This document shows, one piece after another, positions 36,004 to 48,800 of a stretch of DNA of 64,000 nucleotides; the stretch's first letter is position 1; every line of letters begins with the position of its first letter. The stretch is from the NCBI GenBank assembly GCA_009809945.1, contig WTPW01001644.1, positions 72,894-136,893 of the forward strand, in the 5' to 3' direction. A program made the translations under genes and the position numbers. The stretch comes from Gigaspora margarita. Taxonomy: Eukaryota > Glomeromycota > Glomeromycetes > Diversisporales > Gigasporaceae. The notes under the pieces were generated by a model that saw only the letters and a list, made by a program, of their open reading frames with translations, was not told the origin of the DNA and searched no databases.

Positions 36004-37731
36004 CAGTCATCCTCCCATATAATCACCTACTTTATCTGAGGGTTTTTGGTGATTGTATAGAGGTGTGACTGAATAGAATTACTTCTATATAATTACATAC
36101 TATAAAATAAAATATATAATGTGATTTTAAAGAAGTAAATAAAAAAATTTATATTTAATTTTTAATAGTGTTCATAGACATAGTCCGAAGTCTGCAGACT
36201 GGTCTAAGTCTAAATATATTTATATGTATTTTTTGTGCTGAACAAGTTTACTTAGTGCATGTAGTTGGAATTAATTAGTAAAATTTTGCGAATCATAAGA
36301 TTTTATAGAATTTTATTAATAAAATTCTATAAAATCTCATGATTACAAAGTTTTCTAATTAAATCTAACTTAATGCACTAAGTAAACTTGTTCAAACCCT
36401 AAAAATACATCAAATCAGCAGATTTATTTTTATTTACTTAAAATTTAGAGAATAGATGCATAATTTTGGATTTTTGATAAAAAAGTCAAATTTATGCATC
36501 TTTTCTCCAAATTTCAAGTAAAATAAAAAATATTTAGCCGATCCAATGTATTTTCAGGTGCTGAACAAGTTTACTTAGTGCATNATNTTANAATTAATTA
36601 GTAAAATTTTGTGAATCATAAGATTTTATAGAATTTTGTTAATAAAATTCTATAAAATCTTATAATTCACAAAATTTTACTAATTAACTCTAACTTAATG
36701 CACTAAGTAAAATTGTTTAGCCCTGAAAATACATTAAGCCAGCAAAATTATTTTTATTTTACTTGAAAATTGGAGAATAGATGCTTAAATTTGACTTTTT
36801 TGATCAAAAATTCAAAATTATGCATCTATTCTCTAAACTCCAAGTAAAATAAAAATAATTCTGCTGATTTGATGTATTTTTAGGTACTGAACAAGTTTAC
36901 TTAGTGCATTTTGTTAGATTTAATTAGTAAAACTTTGTGAATCATGAGATTTCATAGAATTTTATTAATAAAATTCTATAAAATCTTATGATTCGCAAAA
37001 TTTCACTAATTAATTCTAACAAAATGCACTAAGTAAACTTAGTAAGCACCTAAAAATACATTAGGTCGGCAGAATATTTTTTATTTTACTTGAATTATGG
37101 AAAAAAGATGCTTAAATTTTGTTTTTTGATCAAAAATCCAAAATTATGCATCTACTCTCTAAAATTCAAGTAAAATAAAAATAATTCTGCTGATTTGATG
37201 TATTTTTAGTGCTGAACAAGTTTGCTTAGTGCATAAAGTTAGAATTACTTAATAAAAATTTGTGAATTATAAGATTTTATAGAATTTTATTAATAAAATT
37301 CTATAAAATCTTATAATTCGCAAAATTCTACTAATTAATTCCAACTACATGCACTAAATAAACTTGTTCAGCACAAAAAAATACATTAAATATATTTAGA
37401 CTCAAACCAGTTTGCNGACTTTGGACCAGATCNGAACCAANCTCAGACTTGATAAAAAGTCTAAATATAAAAGTCTTAGACTCAGACTTGACTACAGTCT
37501 GGTTCAGGTCCGGTTTGTAGGAGCTCTATGTTCAATAAAAAATGTGAGCTTAAAGAAGTATTTTTCTTAATAAATTCGTTTAAAAAATTTCTTATAAAAT
37601 GTGATAGTGACTATACTATTAATGTGACTATATAAAGGTATTTTTAATATTAAAAAAAAACAACCGCATAAAATCATGTGATTATATAGAGGTTGTGATT
37701 ATATGGGAGGTATTATATGGGAGGACAACTG
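36004..37731. mobile_element. TA-flanked element expanded by 330-bp palindromic units, complete copy
   Basis: The left tip cagtcatcctcccatataa and the mirrored right tip (ttatatgggaggacaactg) are flanked by TA at 36,002-36,003 and 37,732-37,733. This is the pattern of Tc1/mariner superfamily elements; the tip recalls Tigger/pogo MITEs. Next inward come sequences shared with the truncated copy at 33,465 (gtccga-gtctgc, gctcctacaaaccgg). The core holds three to four palindromic units with the ttagtgca/ctgaacaagttta junction. No transposase frame exists. Confidence 0.8.
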
Positions 37732-37733
37732 TA

Positions 37734-38304
37734 GTTGATTTCTGTTGATACAGCTAGTATATAGTTTATTACCAATAGATAGATTAGTTATACAACCAAT
37801 ATTTAGCAGACACTAGGTTGAAATATGTTATAATTGATAATTTGGCTAGATCACTCAAAATTTTACTAATAAATAAATGCTTATGTGCTAGAAAAATTGT
37901 CCAAATGCTAATTTTGCTATAATGTAGTTTTATTATTATTACTTAATATTAGATTTATTTTGATTCAAAATTTTGCTAATCTGCTGAACTTTAATTGCAT
38001 AAAAAATTAGTAGGGGACTTTTAGATTTTTTAGCAATATACAAATCTGATCATGAGGTAGTTGACCAATCATGAAATGGTTTATTATCAATGTAATATCC
38101 TTTTTGTAAAAATTATTAAACATATTACAATTTTTTTATAACTCTGAAGCAAACTAACTTATATTGCAAATGAATAAAACTATTCACTCAAGTTAAAATA
38201 TAACTTATAAACACAAAAGCTTTATTAAAAAGTTTCTTATGCAAGTTACATACCCTTTATTCACATTTTATACTTTATTTATAATTAACAAAACTATACT
38301 ATTA
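37734..38304. other. Gene-free A+T-rich DNA
   Basis: Nothing recognised. Confidence 0.5.
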
Positions 38305-38507
38305 CAGTCATCTCTTTCTAGTCTGAACTACTGGTCTGCACAATTTTTACTATATAAAAATTTGAAAAAGTTTGGTTTGCAAAAAGTTATATATAGTTAA
38401 TCCAACTTTATAATGAAATTTACAAATGTTTTAGAGCTTTATGTTCAGTTTAGAGAGAATTTAATAGTATTCAAATTAGAGAGGCTCAGATTAGAGAGAG
38501 GTGACTG
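38305..38507. mobile_element. TA-flanked MITE, 203 bp
   Basis: Tips cagtcatctctttctagtc and its mirror gagagaggtgactg are bordered by TA on both sides (38,303-38,304, 38,508-38,509). Subterminal gtctgaac / ctcagatta matches extend the inverted repeat. It is a Tc1/mariner-type non-autonomous element. Confidence 0.8.
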
Positions 38508-38509
38508 TA

Positions 38510-39548
38510 TATATATTAAATATATAGAATATATATAACTTTTGAAAACAGTCTACATAAATTTATAAATAAAATAAACAAGTTAATTATTTGGATAACA
38601 AAAGAAAATAATAAAAAAGATTAAAACATTCTGTTAAAGTTTATAAATTAAGCAATACAATATATTTTTATTACCTTCTGCTATATAGTAGACAATACTT
38701 TAACTTTTATTATATCTACCTTTTATTGTGTAATTTAGTGTAATTTATTGTGCTTCAACAAAATGATGTAGAAAGTTCTTTTGATAATATAATGTTGTAT
38801 CAATTGTTATTTTTTTTAAGTTTGCTTCAAATGAGAAATAGATTTTTTGAGGAGGGAACTTTCATTTCCAATAATTTTTGGGATTGATATTACACATGTA
38901 TTTATACAGCATAGTACTGTAAAGCCAGAATATTTTAGGCCTAAGCATTTAGTAACTCTGGTAGAGATTTTTTTGGCATATCAAATACTTCTTTTGTAAT
39001 TTAAATAATAGTTTTTATACTATAGAGAGATTTATTTGAGTGAACACATATTATATAACAAATATCTCTATATTTGATATGATAAAATGAGAATTGGATG
39101 CCTAATAAACAGTACATAAATTAGTAGAGTCGATAATACATAATATAAACTTTATTATACGTTATGCATAATCAAACTACTTTGGTGAAAGTAAAGATAG
39201 TTTGAAAAGGTTTTTTTTTGTTTAGTTCAAGCAAGAATTTGGCCTTTTTTGATATTGTTATTTTTCATTATTGTTGTTTTATTCTTTTGTTATTGTTTTT
39301 AGAAAAAAAAAATTTCTCAGAAATTTTTTATTTAATAAATTCCTGCAATTTAATTAGTAAAGTTTTGACTGATTTTGGCTTAACTTTCTTATATCGAGGG
39401 TTTATTCTTTTTTATATAAAAGGTTTCTAAAAACATATATTTTCTTTGATGGAGGCACCCATATCGGTATTGAATATATTTTTCAATATAATTATTTATG
39501 TTATTGATTTTCTATTATAATATTTATTGGCACTACTATTTGTATCCC
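38510..39548. other. Gene-free A+T-rich DNA
   Basis: The 70-codon frame at 39,218-39,430 is a Phe/Leu-rich reading of a T-rich run and is not a credible protein. No other feature is seen. Confidence 0.5.
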
Positions 39549-40148
39549 CAAATTGTTATCCATATCCCTGCAAACCAATTTTTTTTTCAAACTTTGAGCA
39601 ATGATATCATGATAACCACCAAGTCAAATTGATGGATATATTTTTATTTGAATTCTACAGATTTATAAAATTCAAATTTTTATTAAATTTGACTTGAAGG
39701 TTGTCAAGATATCTTTGCTTAAAGTTTGAAAAATTTGGCACAACTTCTATTTTGATAGATGTTTTAAACTTTGCATGAAGATATCCAGACAACAATCAAG
39801 TCAAATTCAATAAATTTTTCTTTAGATTCTATGGATTTATAGAATACAAATAAAAAAAGTATATCTAATTTGACTTATTGATTATTAGGATATCTTTACT
39901 CAAAGTTTAAAAAAATTTTGGCACAACCCTACTTTGATGATGTTTTGAATTTTTAAAACTTTGAGCAAATATATCTCAACAACTACCAGATCAAATTCAA
40001 TAAATTTTTTTCTTTAAATTCTATGAAATATAAAATCATAATAAAAAAAATATATTCATTGAATTTGGCTTGGTTGTCAAGATATTTCACCCTAAGACTG
40101 AAAAAATTTTAAAAATTTTGATTTACAGGGGTATGATTAGCAAATTTG
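39549..40148. mobile_element. Foldback array related to the 31.6-kb element
   Basis: Left tip ccccaaattgttatccatat pairs with the mirrored right end (caggggtatgattagcaaat). Three palindromic units of about 190 bp repeat aactttgagcaa-gatatc, accaagtcaaatt and gaattctatgga. The core words match those of the 31.6-33.0 kb element with systematic differences. The 8-mer atttgtat occurs outside both ends and may be the target duplication. Confidence 0.65.
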
Positions 40149-40397
40149 TATATGAATATTTACAACATAAATAGTACACCTGGAGTAGTATCCCCTTTTT
40201 TGACAAGTGATTTGTGACCAATGTTAATAATCAATTGTGCGATCTTTTCATTGGTTAATATGACTAATAGCAAAGTATATATAGATCAGCAATAATTATT
40301 TATATTATCCTTCCATCTCTCAATGTCCGGGATATTATTCAATCCTGGCTGACTTTCTTGAAAAGTACCCGGGTACTATATGCAGCATTATACGGTA
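40149..40397 (-). mobile_element. MITE, inverted second copy of the velvet-intron element
   Basis: This segment matches 59,724-59,961 in reverse orientation. Shared blocks include ggagtagtatc-ccttttttgacaag, gactttcttgaaaagtaccc and gtactatatgcagc. Its right end ends ..tatacggta. It is a mid-sized non-autonomous element, probably TA-targeting. Confidence 0.75.
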
Positions 40398-41190
40398 GCG
40401 ACAGCAGTTGCTGTCATAGATAAAAAGTAAGCTCTGATGGTCAATTTACACTACGTCACATTACCCGTGATATCACTTTCACTAAAGGCTGTGTGTGATC
40501 TCGAATGACTGTAATGCACAAACTTAGCCTTACAATATGGTGATTCGCGTTATATGATAATTCAAAATCTTATGACATAAACCACCTGTTATACATGGCA
40601 TGTTAAAGTCGGGTGAGGTAAAAGAACGTATGATCTTAAAAATTTATTTAAAAAAAAAGTATAAAAATAATCTTCGGATTATAATTTAATAAAATAAACT
40701 CAGCTTATATATCTCATGAACACAAACCGTTTTTATATTAAATCACCAAGTCACGCTTTGGCGCATTGCCTTATAAGTTATTTGTTTACATACATTTTTT
40801 TTATTTCCCGTAACACCACTTATTTATGGACACGAACAATTGTTAAGACTTAAAGTTTTTAAAACGGCGTAAATACAACATTTTGTAATAATTTACAATG
40901 AATTGCTTTATGAAATTTTATCAATTCATTTCTGGCGCAACATTTAAGACGGCACAAATTGATTCATTGTTTTGTGTTTATAAGATCCGAAACTTAAATA
41001 ACAGTTCAACCCATTATGGAATTTGATTCGGTCCAATAAATTGTATATTTATTTGTAAGTTTTAACGGAAATCTTCGGAGAAAATCATAAAATCGTAACT
41101 ACCTAGGTCGCATATATGGGGATTTGTACCCACGTGATATGTTGAAATTTTAATTAAAAGTAGGGTTAGGGCCTGCTTAGCATTAGGGTG
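40398..41190. other. Gene-free DNA, less A+T-rich than upstream
   Basis: A perfect hairpin gacagca-gt-tgctgtc lies at about 40,400-40,416. I see no coding frame or RNA gene. Confidence 0.45.
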
Positions 41191-41214
41191 GGTTAGGGTT
41201 AGGGTTAGGGTTAG
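41191..41214 (+). repeat. Interstitial telomere-like (TTAGGG)n tract
   Basis: Three perfect and two partial TTAGGG units occur in a row. Degenerate units (ttagggtggg, tagggttaggg) lie just upstream from 41,161. TTAGGG is the telomere repeat of most fungi. No subtelomeric gene family is visible, so this is more likely interstitial. Confidence 0.8.
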
Positions 41215-41386
41215 ACTGATCTATAGGTAAATTTGCCTTCCCGACATTTTTTATTAATGGTCCAAGACAGGCTTGGACTGCCTTTTTTATGTTCTTGCGT
41301 TTTTTTTTTGTTTTTTTTTTTGCCTTCATCGGACTGATCCGTGTAAACAAAATTTTGCGATTCCGGTTGGTTGATTTACACAATGA

Positions 41387-41456
41387 TGTCATGTGGGTAC
41401 ACAGCTTTAGACGACCCCCAAAAATGTCATGTGGGTACACGGCTCCAGACGACCCA
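41387..41456 (+). repeat. Two-unit 38-bp tandem repeat
   Basis: The units read tgtcatgtgggtacac-gct followed by agacgaccc. A mirrored gtacccacgtga at about 41,127-41,138 suggests the pair belongs to an inverted-repeat element spanning about 41,110-41,460 around the telomere-like tract. Confidence 0.6.
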
Positions 41457-42968
41457 TATATATGTGTAATCTTTTATCTCACGTAATGATCAACAAAAAT
41501 AAGCCAATAATGAATCTCGATTTGATGTAACATTACGCGATCAAGAAAATTCAAACCAAATATTCGTTTTGTCAAAAAATTGCTTGATTCTCGAAAAGCA
41601 GCATAAGAAATTATCTTTAATGCACTAACAAAATTTTTCCTTGACCGATTATACTATAAAAATTGTTCTAACCCAAATCTTAGCGTAGACCCTGACCCTA
41701 ACCTAAACGAACTTTGGGAATTTGTCATATGTCGCGCATTTGTTGACGATACTGGGAAGCGGTGAATTTACGGACAGCTCTTAGGGACAGATATAGACAA
41801 TGCAGTTCTTAGGGTTAGCGTTAATTTTATCAATATCAGTAAGAACTGTCCGTAGATTCTGCGCTGGGGATGATCAAAATCGTCTTTTGTTCACGTGGAA
41901 TACTAAGAGACGATGCAAAATTTTGGATCATCACTTTTCACATGACACTGTCTAAAGATGGTTTAGTGTTTAAGTTCCTACAGTATATAATCGTAAGGAA
42001 GTTTCATTATTCCTGATGAAACAAATTTTTGTTAGAACTATAACTTGATTAAGCTTAATTCGGACCAAAAATTTAGCAAATTTTAGGTAAAAAGCTCATT
42101 GAATTCCGTCAGGTAAGAGTTTCTAACTAACTTCTAATTAAACCCCCATCGAAAAGGGTTTGTGGCATTTTTTTTTTATTCTTCGAGTGTTATTCACTGC
42201 AGGACGCCAATTAGGCATACTTTTTCTTGATATTAACTATTTGTACATTTTATTATATATATTATTTAAGTAAAGTATTTCCCTTCTCTTTATCATTTTT
42301 GTGATCTGCGAAGAGCCTTTTTAGTTTTTGGTAATAAACGGTATGGTAGGTTCCGAGATTCTCATTTAACTCGGTGTAGGCTTATTATATTTGATCAAGT
42401 TGCATATATTATTAACGAATCATCACATTTTTTTGTTTAGGTCACAGGTGGCTTTTTTATATTAGTGGTTAGATTCAAGTCTTATAAAAAAAGTTCATTC
42501 GGTTTTTGTTGAAATAAACTTTTCATATAATCGTTGTATAAATAAAAGCCTTTATTTTTATACAATTTTATATAAAAAAATTTTATATGTTATATCAAGC
42601 TATATATTTTCTTTATATAAAATAAAGTCAATGAAATCCGAATAAAACTGAATAAACTTTTTTTTTAATAGGGGCTCAAAAGTTAAAAAAACTCAACTCA
42701 ATAATTTAGCTATGCTTAAATTTACGATAGTAAAAACACATATAGAATGAAGGCTATGTGCTAGAGATGATAATCGATCAAAATTTTTTGATTAATCATA
42801 TTTTTGATCGATCGTTAATTTTCATTCATTTTTTAATAATATAATAGTCATGATGCTTCGGATTGAATTTAATCTGTTACATTTCGATTTTATTATAAAG
42901 TAATAATTAACCAAGATGTGATCGATCATCATTTCTACTATGTCGTTGTTATGGTAAAAATAATCGTA
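41457..42968. other. Gene-free intergenic DNA
   Basis: I see no convincing frame, RNA gene or repeat boundary. A gatcgatcgttaattt palindrome cluster starts near 42,770. Confidence 0.4.
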
Positions 42969-44035
42969 CAATCACGCAACCGGACAGCAATCAGGTGATT
43001 GTTCAAGTGAGCGATCTACAAGAATAAGAATTGTGCAATCGGACAACAATCAGGTGATTGTATGTGTATGGAGTGATCAACAAAAGTCACATCATTTTGC
43101 AAACCGTGATAAAGATTGAATACCAAAAATTCATTAAATTACAGCTAAAGTTTATGAAAATAATTGTAATAAACCATTCTTGGACGGTAGATATTGTTTA
43201 GATATTGTGCAATGTGCAATAATTAGCCAAATATAAGCGATAAAAAGCAGATTATTGACATAAATTATTTTAATAATTTATTACAAAATTACTTCATTAT
43301 CACCACTTTAAATATTGGTAATTTTTAGACCTTTATTTGTACTAAATTATTGCAATCATATTTCCAATATTAGCATTTTATTATTACAATAATTGGCAAT
43401 TAAATTTATAAGATTAAATTATAATAATAAAATACTAAAAAAAAAAATACCTATTTTGGCAAAAATTTTGTATTTAATAGTACATTATCAGCGCTATTAA
43501 ATGGCTTATTTTTTAGCAAATGATAATTTGGCGCTTTTTTGTAAAGTATATCGGTAATTTATTGATTTCGACTCATAACTTGTCGATTCGATTATCAAAA
43601 AATTTTTAAACTGTTCTAGAATTTATGAAAAATCTGTAAAGCACGATCGATTAGTGTTTTAGAACCAGTTTTATTTTTTCCAATTCTCTAATAGAAATAT
43701 TGATAGAGCTATTTCATAAGTTCCGGCGATCGAATCGATAAGTTTTGTATAGAGAATAGGTCGTTTTAATTAATGTTAATTGAAAAAAAAACTTTTCGAA
43801 GGATTGAGGTTCCGTATTAGTTGTCGCGGATCATATTAAAATGAAATTTGAAATTTGAGGCTTGTATTTAGCCCTCCAAACCCCACTTATAAAAAAAAAA
43901 AAAAATGCACAAAACTTTGAATTTTTCGGTGGCTTGTCTATTTTATACTATACGCAGCATACTCATACAATCGCCTGATTGTTTTCGATTGCGTGATTTG
44001 CAAATCGTACAACCGGACAACAATCAGGTGATTGT
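42969..44035. repeat. Region with repeated caatcaggtgattgt palindromes
   Basis: The block accggaca(a/g)caatcaggtgattgt in outline occurs at about 42,980, 43,040 and 44,012. An inverted caatcgcctgattgtttt lies at about 43,970. The motif is itself palindromic (caatca-ggt-gattg). These may be the ends of an element of about 1.1-1.3 kb. The interior is non-coding. Confidence 0.5.
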
Positions 44036-44599
44036 TTGATCTGCGATAATTAAAAGTCAAAATCGCATGATCGATATATCAAGAGGCTAAATAAGCTTTT
44101 CGTGCTATTTTTAAGGTCAATTATATTCATTACTGTTTAATTTTATCCATGGATTTGGTCCCAGCAACGTGCGCCAGGCTATGGGAAAAATCGTATTAAA
44201 ATGATAAAATTTCATTGTTATAATCAGGTACAACGTAACACGAACAGGTATAATGCATGAAAATTTAATAGTCCCCTTGGATAACATCCCGGATCAACCC
44301 GAAATTGACAAGAAAAAAAAAAAAAAAACCTAAAAATGCAATTTGTTTATCGTTATGTAATTTTTACCAAATTTTTGGTCACCAAATACAAACTTTTTGA
44401 AGGACTTCTAAACAATGGTATAATAATATGGTCATAAAAATGTACATTGAAGCTCCCCGTTGATCTTAACTGGTTCCAAAACAATTAATTATTAACATGC
44501 GGGAATTGTATATTTGTAGAAGGAAATGACGGCCAAATGTTCTAAAAAAGAATAAAATTTTGAAAATGGTTTTATCGGTTTGTATATAAGTTACAGTTA
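44036..44599. other. Gene-free intergenic DNA
   Basis: A 16-A run at about 44,313 and general intergenic sequence. No feature is supported. Confidence 0.4.
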
Positions 44600-46880
44600 A
44601 AACAGATTAATTAATAGTCAATTGGGTTTCAGAATTAACTTATTTCGAAAAAATAAGTAGGAGTTTAAAAGATCCTGTTTTCTATTTTAAAATAAACATT
44701 CATCGGTAAGATGATCATGTATAAATAATAAGTATATATTTTTGAAAAAAAAAATTGTACTTCTGTACTTCACTTCTTTGAAATAAATTCGTCACTTTAT
44801 TTAAAATTGGATGCCCGAACCATTAATTCTGAAACCCCAATGAACCGATTTGATTTATATTTCGATGTTACTATTAATACTGTAAAAATGTCGAAGATGA
44901 GTCTGGCGTATAATTCTCTGAGTACTTTTATTAATCAGGAGAATTTTGGCGTTATAATTTCATTGAGGTAATTATGGTAATTATGGTAAATAGTGAGATA
45001 ATTATGAGATAATTGTTATTGAATCTTCTAGTGGATTACGCTATAAGTCTAATAATAAGAATATATATATAATTTAAAGAATTATAATTATTTATTTTTT
45101 ATTTTTAACTTTATGTTACGAGAGTTCTGCTCATAAATACACAGATATTGACTTAAAATGTTATATAAAAAGTCTTATTTAAAAGTTAGCCATTTCTAAT
45201 TAAAACTAATTATAATACTAATATTCTTGAATAATTAGATAAAATGGCATTGTATATTTTGATATTTTTCGTCTTATTCTTCTACAATTCGCCTATCAAA
45301 TCGCATTTCACCTTGGTTTAGCTCAAACCAAAATGGGATATTTTTGGATCATTTTAATTCCGATACTCCGACTTCTACCAATAAATTTCGAACAAAAATT
45401 TAAGCGTCTCAAAAAAAAGGCTAAAATTTTTTGTGCATAATTTTGGTATTTTTAATAGACTTTTGATATTATATGTTTTTTATTACCTTAACAATAAGAC
45501 ATGCGTTGGTTTTTAGTGAACCTGGATAATCATCTATCTATGATTACTGCTTTACTGTACGTGAAACTATCTTTTGTGCATATCTTTAATAGACCCTGAT
45601 AATGTGTAATGTATGGTTTAACATAACTTATGTGTTGTTTTTAGTGAATCTGGATGATCATCTATGATTATGATACTGTATATGAAACTATCTTTTGTGC
45701 TTAATTTTGGTATCTTTAATAGACTCTGATATACTCTGATATACTCTGATATACTCTGATATACTCTGATATACTCTGATATACTCTGATATACTCTGAT
45801 ATACTCTGATATACTCTGATATACTCTGATATACTCTGATATACTCTGATATACTCTGATATACTCTGATATACTCTGATATACTCTGATATACTCTGAT
45901 ATACTCTGATATACTCTGATATANAAAAAAAAAAAAAAAAAAAAGATTGATTAATGAGTCAATTGGGGTTTCAGAATTAACTTTACTTATTTTCGAAAAT
46001 AAGTAGGAATTTAAAAGATCCTGTTTTCTGTTTTAAAATCTATTTTGAAAAAAAAATAGAAATTATACGTCACTTCTTTTGAAATAAATTCGACACTTAT
46101 TTGAAATCAGATGTCGAACCATTAATTCTGAAACCCCAACGAACCGATTTTATTTATATTTCGATGTACTTAATACTGTAAAAATGTCGAAGATGAGTCT
46201 GGCATATATTTCTTTGATTATTATTATTAATCAGGTAAAATAATTACATTATGGTAAATAGTGAGATAATTATGAGATAATTGTTATTGATTCTTCTAGT
46301 GGATTACGCTATAGGTCATAATAAGAATAATAGTTCAGAGGCTGATTTATCATCTGAAAACAAGTACGAGAGTTCTGCTCATAAATACACAGATATCGAC
46401 TTAAAATGTTATATAAAAAGTCTTATTTAAAAGTTAGACTAATTTAATTCTTATATTCTTGAATAATTAGATAAAATGGCATCGTATATCTTGACATATT
46501 TCATCTCATTCCTCTACAATTCGCCTATCAAATCGCGTTTCACCCTGGTTTAACTCTATTTCCGATACTCCGACTTCTATCAATCAACCGCTTCAAAAAA
46601 AGGCTAAAAATAAAATTTTTGTAAACTTCGATATTATTTGTTTTTTATTACTTTAACATATTAGAATATGCGTTGTTTTTAGTGCACCTGGATGATCATC
46701 TATGATTTCTATAATTTTGGTATCTTTAATAGACTATAATATACGTGTCGCCTTTTAGATGATTATCTATGATTACTGTATATCTGTGAATCTGGATCAT
46801 CATCCTTAATTTTGTTCTCTATTTTTTTTATTTAACAACGTATACGTTTTTTTAGTGAATCTTGATGATTATCTATACCG
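44600..46880 (+). repeat. Tandem segmental duplication, unit of about 1.1 kb
   Basis: Copy 1 (about 44,600-45,720) and copy 2 (about 45,945-46,880) share ordered blocks: tcagaattaact, aaaagatcctgttttct, ctgtaaaaatgtcgaagatg, gagttctgctcataaataca and gtcttatttaaaagttag. They have many substitutions and indels. Within each copy ggggtttcagaattaa and ttaattctgaaacccc form an inverted pair enclosing 180-210 bp, probably an old MITE that was duplicated with its surroundings. The 3' part repeats a cctggat-atcatctatgatt block two to four times. Confidence 0.8.
45721..45943 (+). repeat. Pure 10-bp microsatellite (atactctgat)n plus poly(A)
   Basis: About 20 near-perfect units of atactctgat run from 45,726 to 45,921. 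An N and about 20 A residues follow. The array grows from a single gactctgat that ends duplication copy 1. It is nearly homogeneous, so it expanded recently compared with the duplication around it. Confidence 0.95.
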
Positions 46881-47602
46881 AGTTGGTAAATTTATAATAA
46901 CCCTAGCGTCGCCAATGTAAAAATTTCGCTGACCAATCAGATTTCAGGTCAAGAAGATACGAAAAATCGTTCATGACCCTAAGAAACTGCCTTCCACACA
47001 CTAACAAAAAGCTTTCCTTGTGAAGTTTTGATATCAATAATGGCAATTTCTAGCCTAATTTAATAGCAAATCCAAACTTAATTTAACATTGAAATATTTT
47101 AATGAAATTTTTAGATGGTGACGTTATGGTCTTTTAGTCAGGAAAATCGATTTATTTTGAAATTTTGAAATTTTACTCAAAACCTTGGTATTGATTTTAT
47201 TCATACTGTAAGTTCATTCACTTTCTACGTAGGAATGGCATAATTGATTTTAATAAAATCGATGAGAGTTGACTGTGAAATTTAAAAGCATGACACTGCA
47301 TTCGTCGACCGTATCAGACAAATATACCTATAACAAATTATCAATGAAGTTATTTCGAGAAGAATTTGGAAATTTGGGTTTTCCTGTATAAGTTTTGACT
47401 TTTCAGTGTCTGATTGAAATACATCTGACAAGCCACATCGCCTTGATGTGATTAGCAAGTTTAGCTATCTAGTCATCCGATTTTCTGAATATAAGGCAAA
47501 TTATTTCATATACATCATACTACTATTTCCATATTAAAAATTTACACTATCATATGAAATTCAATAGAAAAAATAAACTTTTCTAATAAATTTCGTGTAA
47601 CG
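46881..47602. other. Gene-free intergenic DNA
   Basis: No frame or repeat boundary that I can support. Confidence 0.4.
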
Positions 47603-47686
47603 TGAAAATTTTTATTATTTTCGGCATTTTAAAATTATGATAATTGAAAATTTTTATTATTTTCGGCATTTTAAAATTATGATAAT
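47603..47686 (+). repeat. Perfect 42-bp tandem duplication
   Basis: The unit tgaaaatttttattattttc.. is present at 47,603-47,644 and again at 47,645-47,686 without visible differences. It is therefore recent. Confidence 0.9.
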
Positions 47687-48732
47687 TGAATTTAATTTAT
47701 TTATTAAAGATTTGATCATCAATAATCTGGTTCAAGACTTTGATTAAGAGAATTTGGGTAATGCTCACAATAATATGCAATAAATAGTGAATATTTATTA
47801 GAACTATAATAATGTTTTTTTTTTATTTTTATTTTTTTATTCTCTGCTTTAATGTCACAATTTAACACATATTAATTAATTAAGAATGCATTTTGATTAT
47901 TTATGAGTGTTTAAGATAGGTATTTTTTTCTGGTTTGGAAAGACGATCAATATTCACAATTTGATTGGTTAATTAAAATATGAAAACACTATACCATGAA
48001 TTTGGTAAAAGATAACAAATATGGGATAGTAACTAATTCTGCAAATCATATTTCAATTTTTAGGATTCAAAATCTTCGCAAATTAATTATTCCGATAATT
48101 TATTTATACATTCTTAATTGTGGGTTAAAATCAGTCGAAGATGACGTTTTTAGGTCCTAATTTAGGTATATTAAGCATATCGCTATTAAAACCTATTTAT
48201 ACTCTCATTGCAGTAATGGTTCTACTTAACCCCTGTAAAAAACACTCTGAAAGGGCGAAAATTTTATACAGAAAAGTGAAACCTGAATTTTAAAGTGCTA
48301 TATCGGTAAGATGTTATATTATTATCGTCAATTATATCAAATCAGAATTCTAAATATAGAATTCTTTGCGCAATAAATACGAACCTAAGTCAAAATGATA
48401 ATTGGTTGTAATATTCTTTTTTTTTTTTTATTATATATATAATTTAAAGCCCATGCAAAAAATTCCGTATTTAGAGGTTCACTTGGCGAGTACTCATATC
48501 AGATTTGCCGTAATTTAATATTCAATTTCGGCACCACAATTAATTTTATTATAGTAAATCAATCAAAATACCAGAATAATGAATTTTCGGAATCATCCAT
48601 CGTATTCAGAGTTTCGGGAATTTCGTACTGATCTGAAATTTATCCCAAAGTTCATTTGTTTAATGAAATTTGCATTAAATTTCTGTACACAACAATAATT
48701 TTCAATTTTTAAAGACCGACGTTTATATACTT
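47687..48732. other. Gene-free intergenic DNA
   Basis: Nothing recognised. Confidence 0.4.
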
Positions 48733-48800
48733 GGTCACCCGTTTGGAAATTCGATCACCCGTTTGAAGATTCAATCACCCGTTTGGAGATTCAATCACCC
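48733..48800 (+). repeat. 20-bp tandem repeat, 3.4 units
   Basis: The unit is approximately gatcacccgtttggagattc. It repeats with one to three changes per unit. Confidence 0.9.

Noticed and set aside
33465-37731. One giant 4.3-kb element with 200-bp inverted arms
   Set aside because: A third tip with its own TA at 36,002-36,004 shows that the right half is complete by itself. Two separate copies explain the structure.
41183-41486. Overlapping frames on both strands around the telomere-like tract
   Set aside because: They read through TTAGGG repeats and T-rich runs (NPNPNPNP and FFFVFFF peptides) and have no protein-like features.
45721-45921. CRISPR-like array
   Set aside because: The 10-bp units are contiguous with no spacers, so it is a plain microsatellite.
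48733-48800. CRISPR-like direct repeats
   Set aside because: The 20-bp units follow each other without spacers and only 3.4 units exist.
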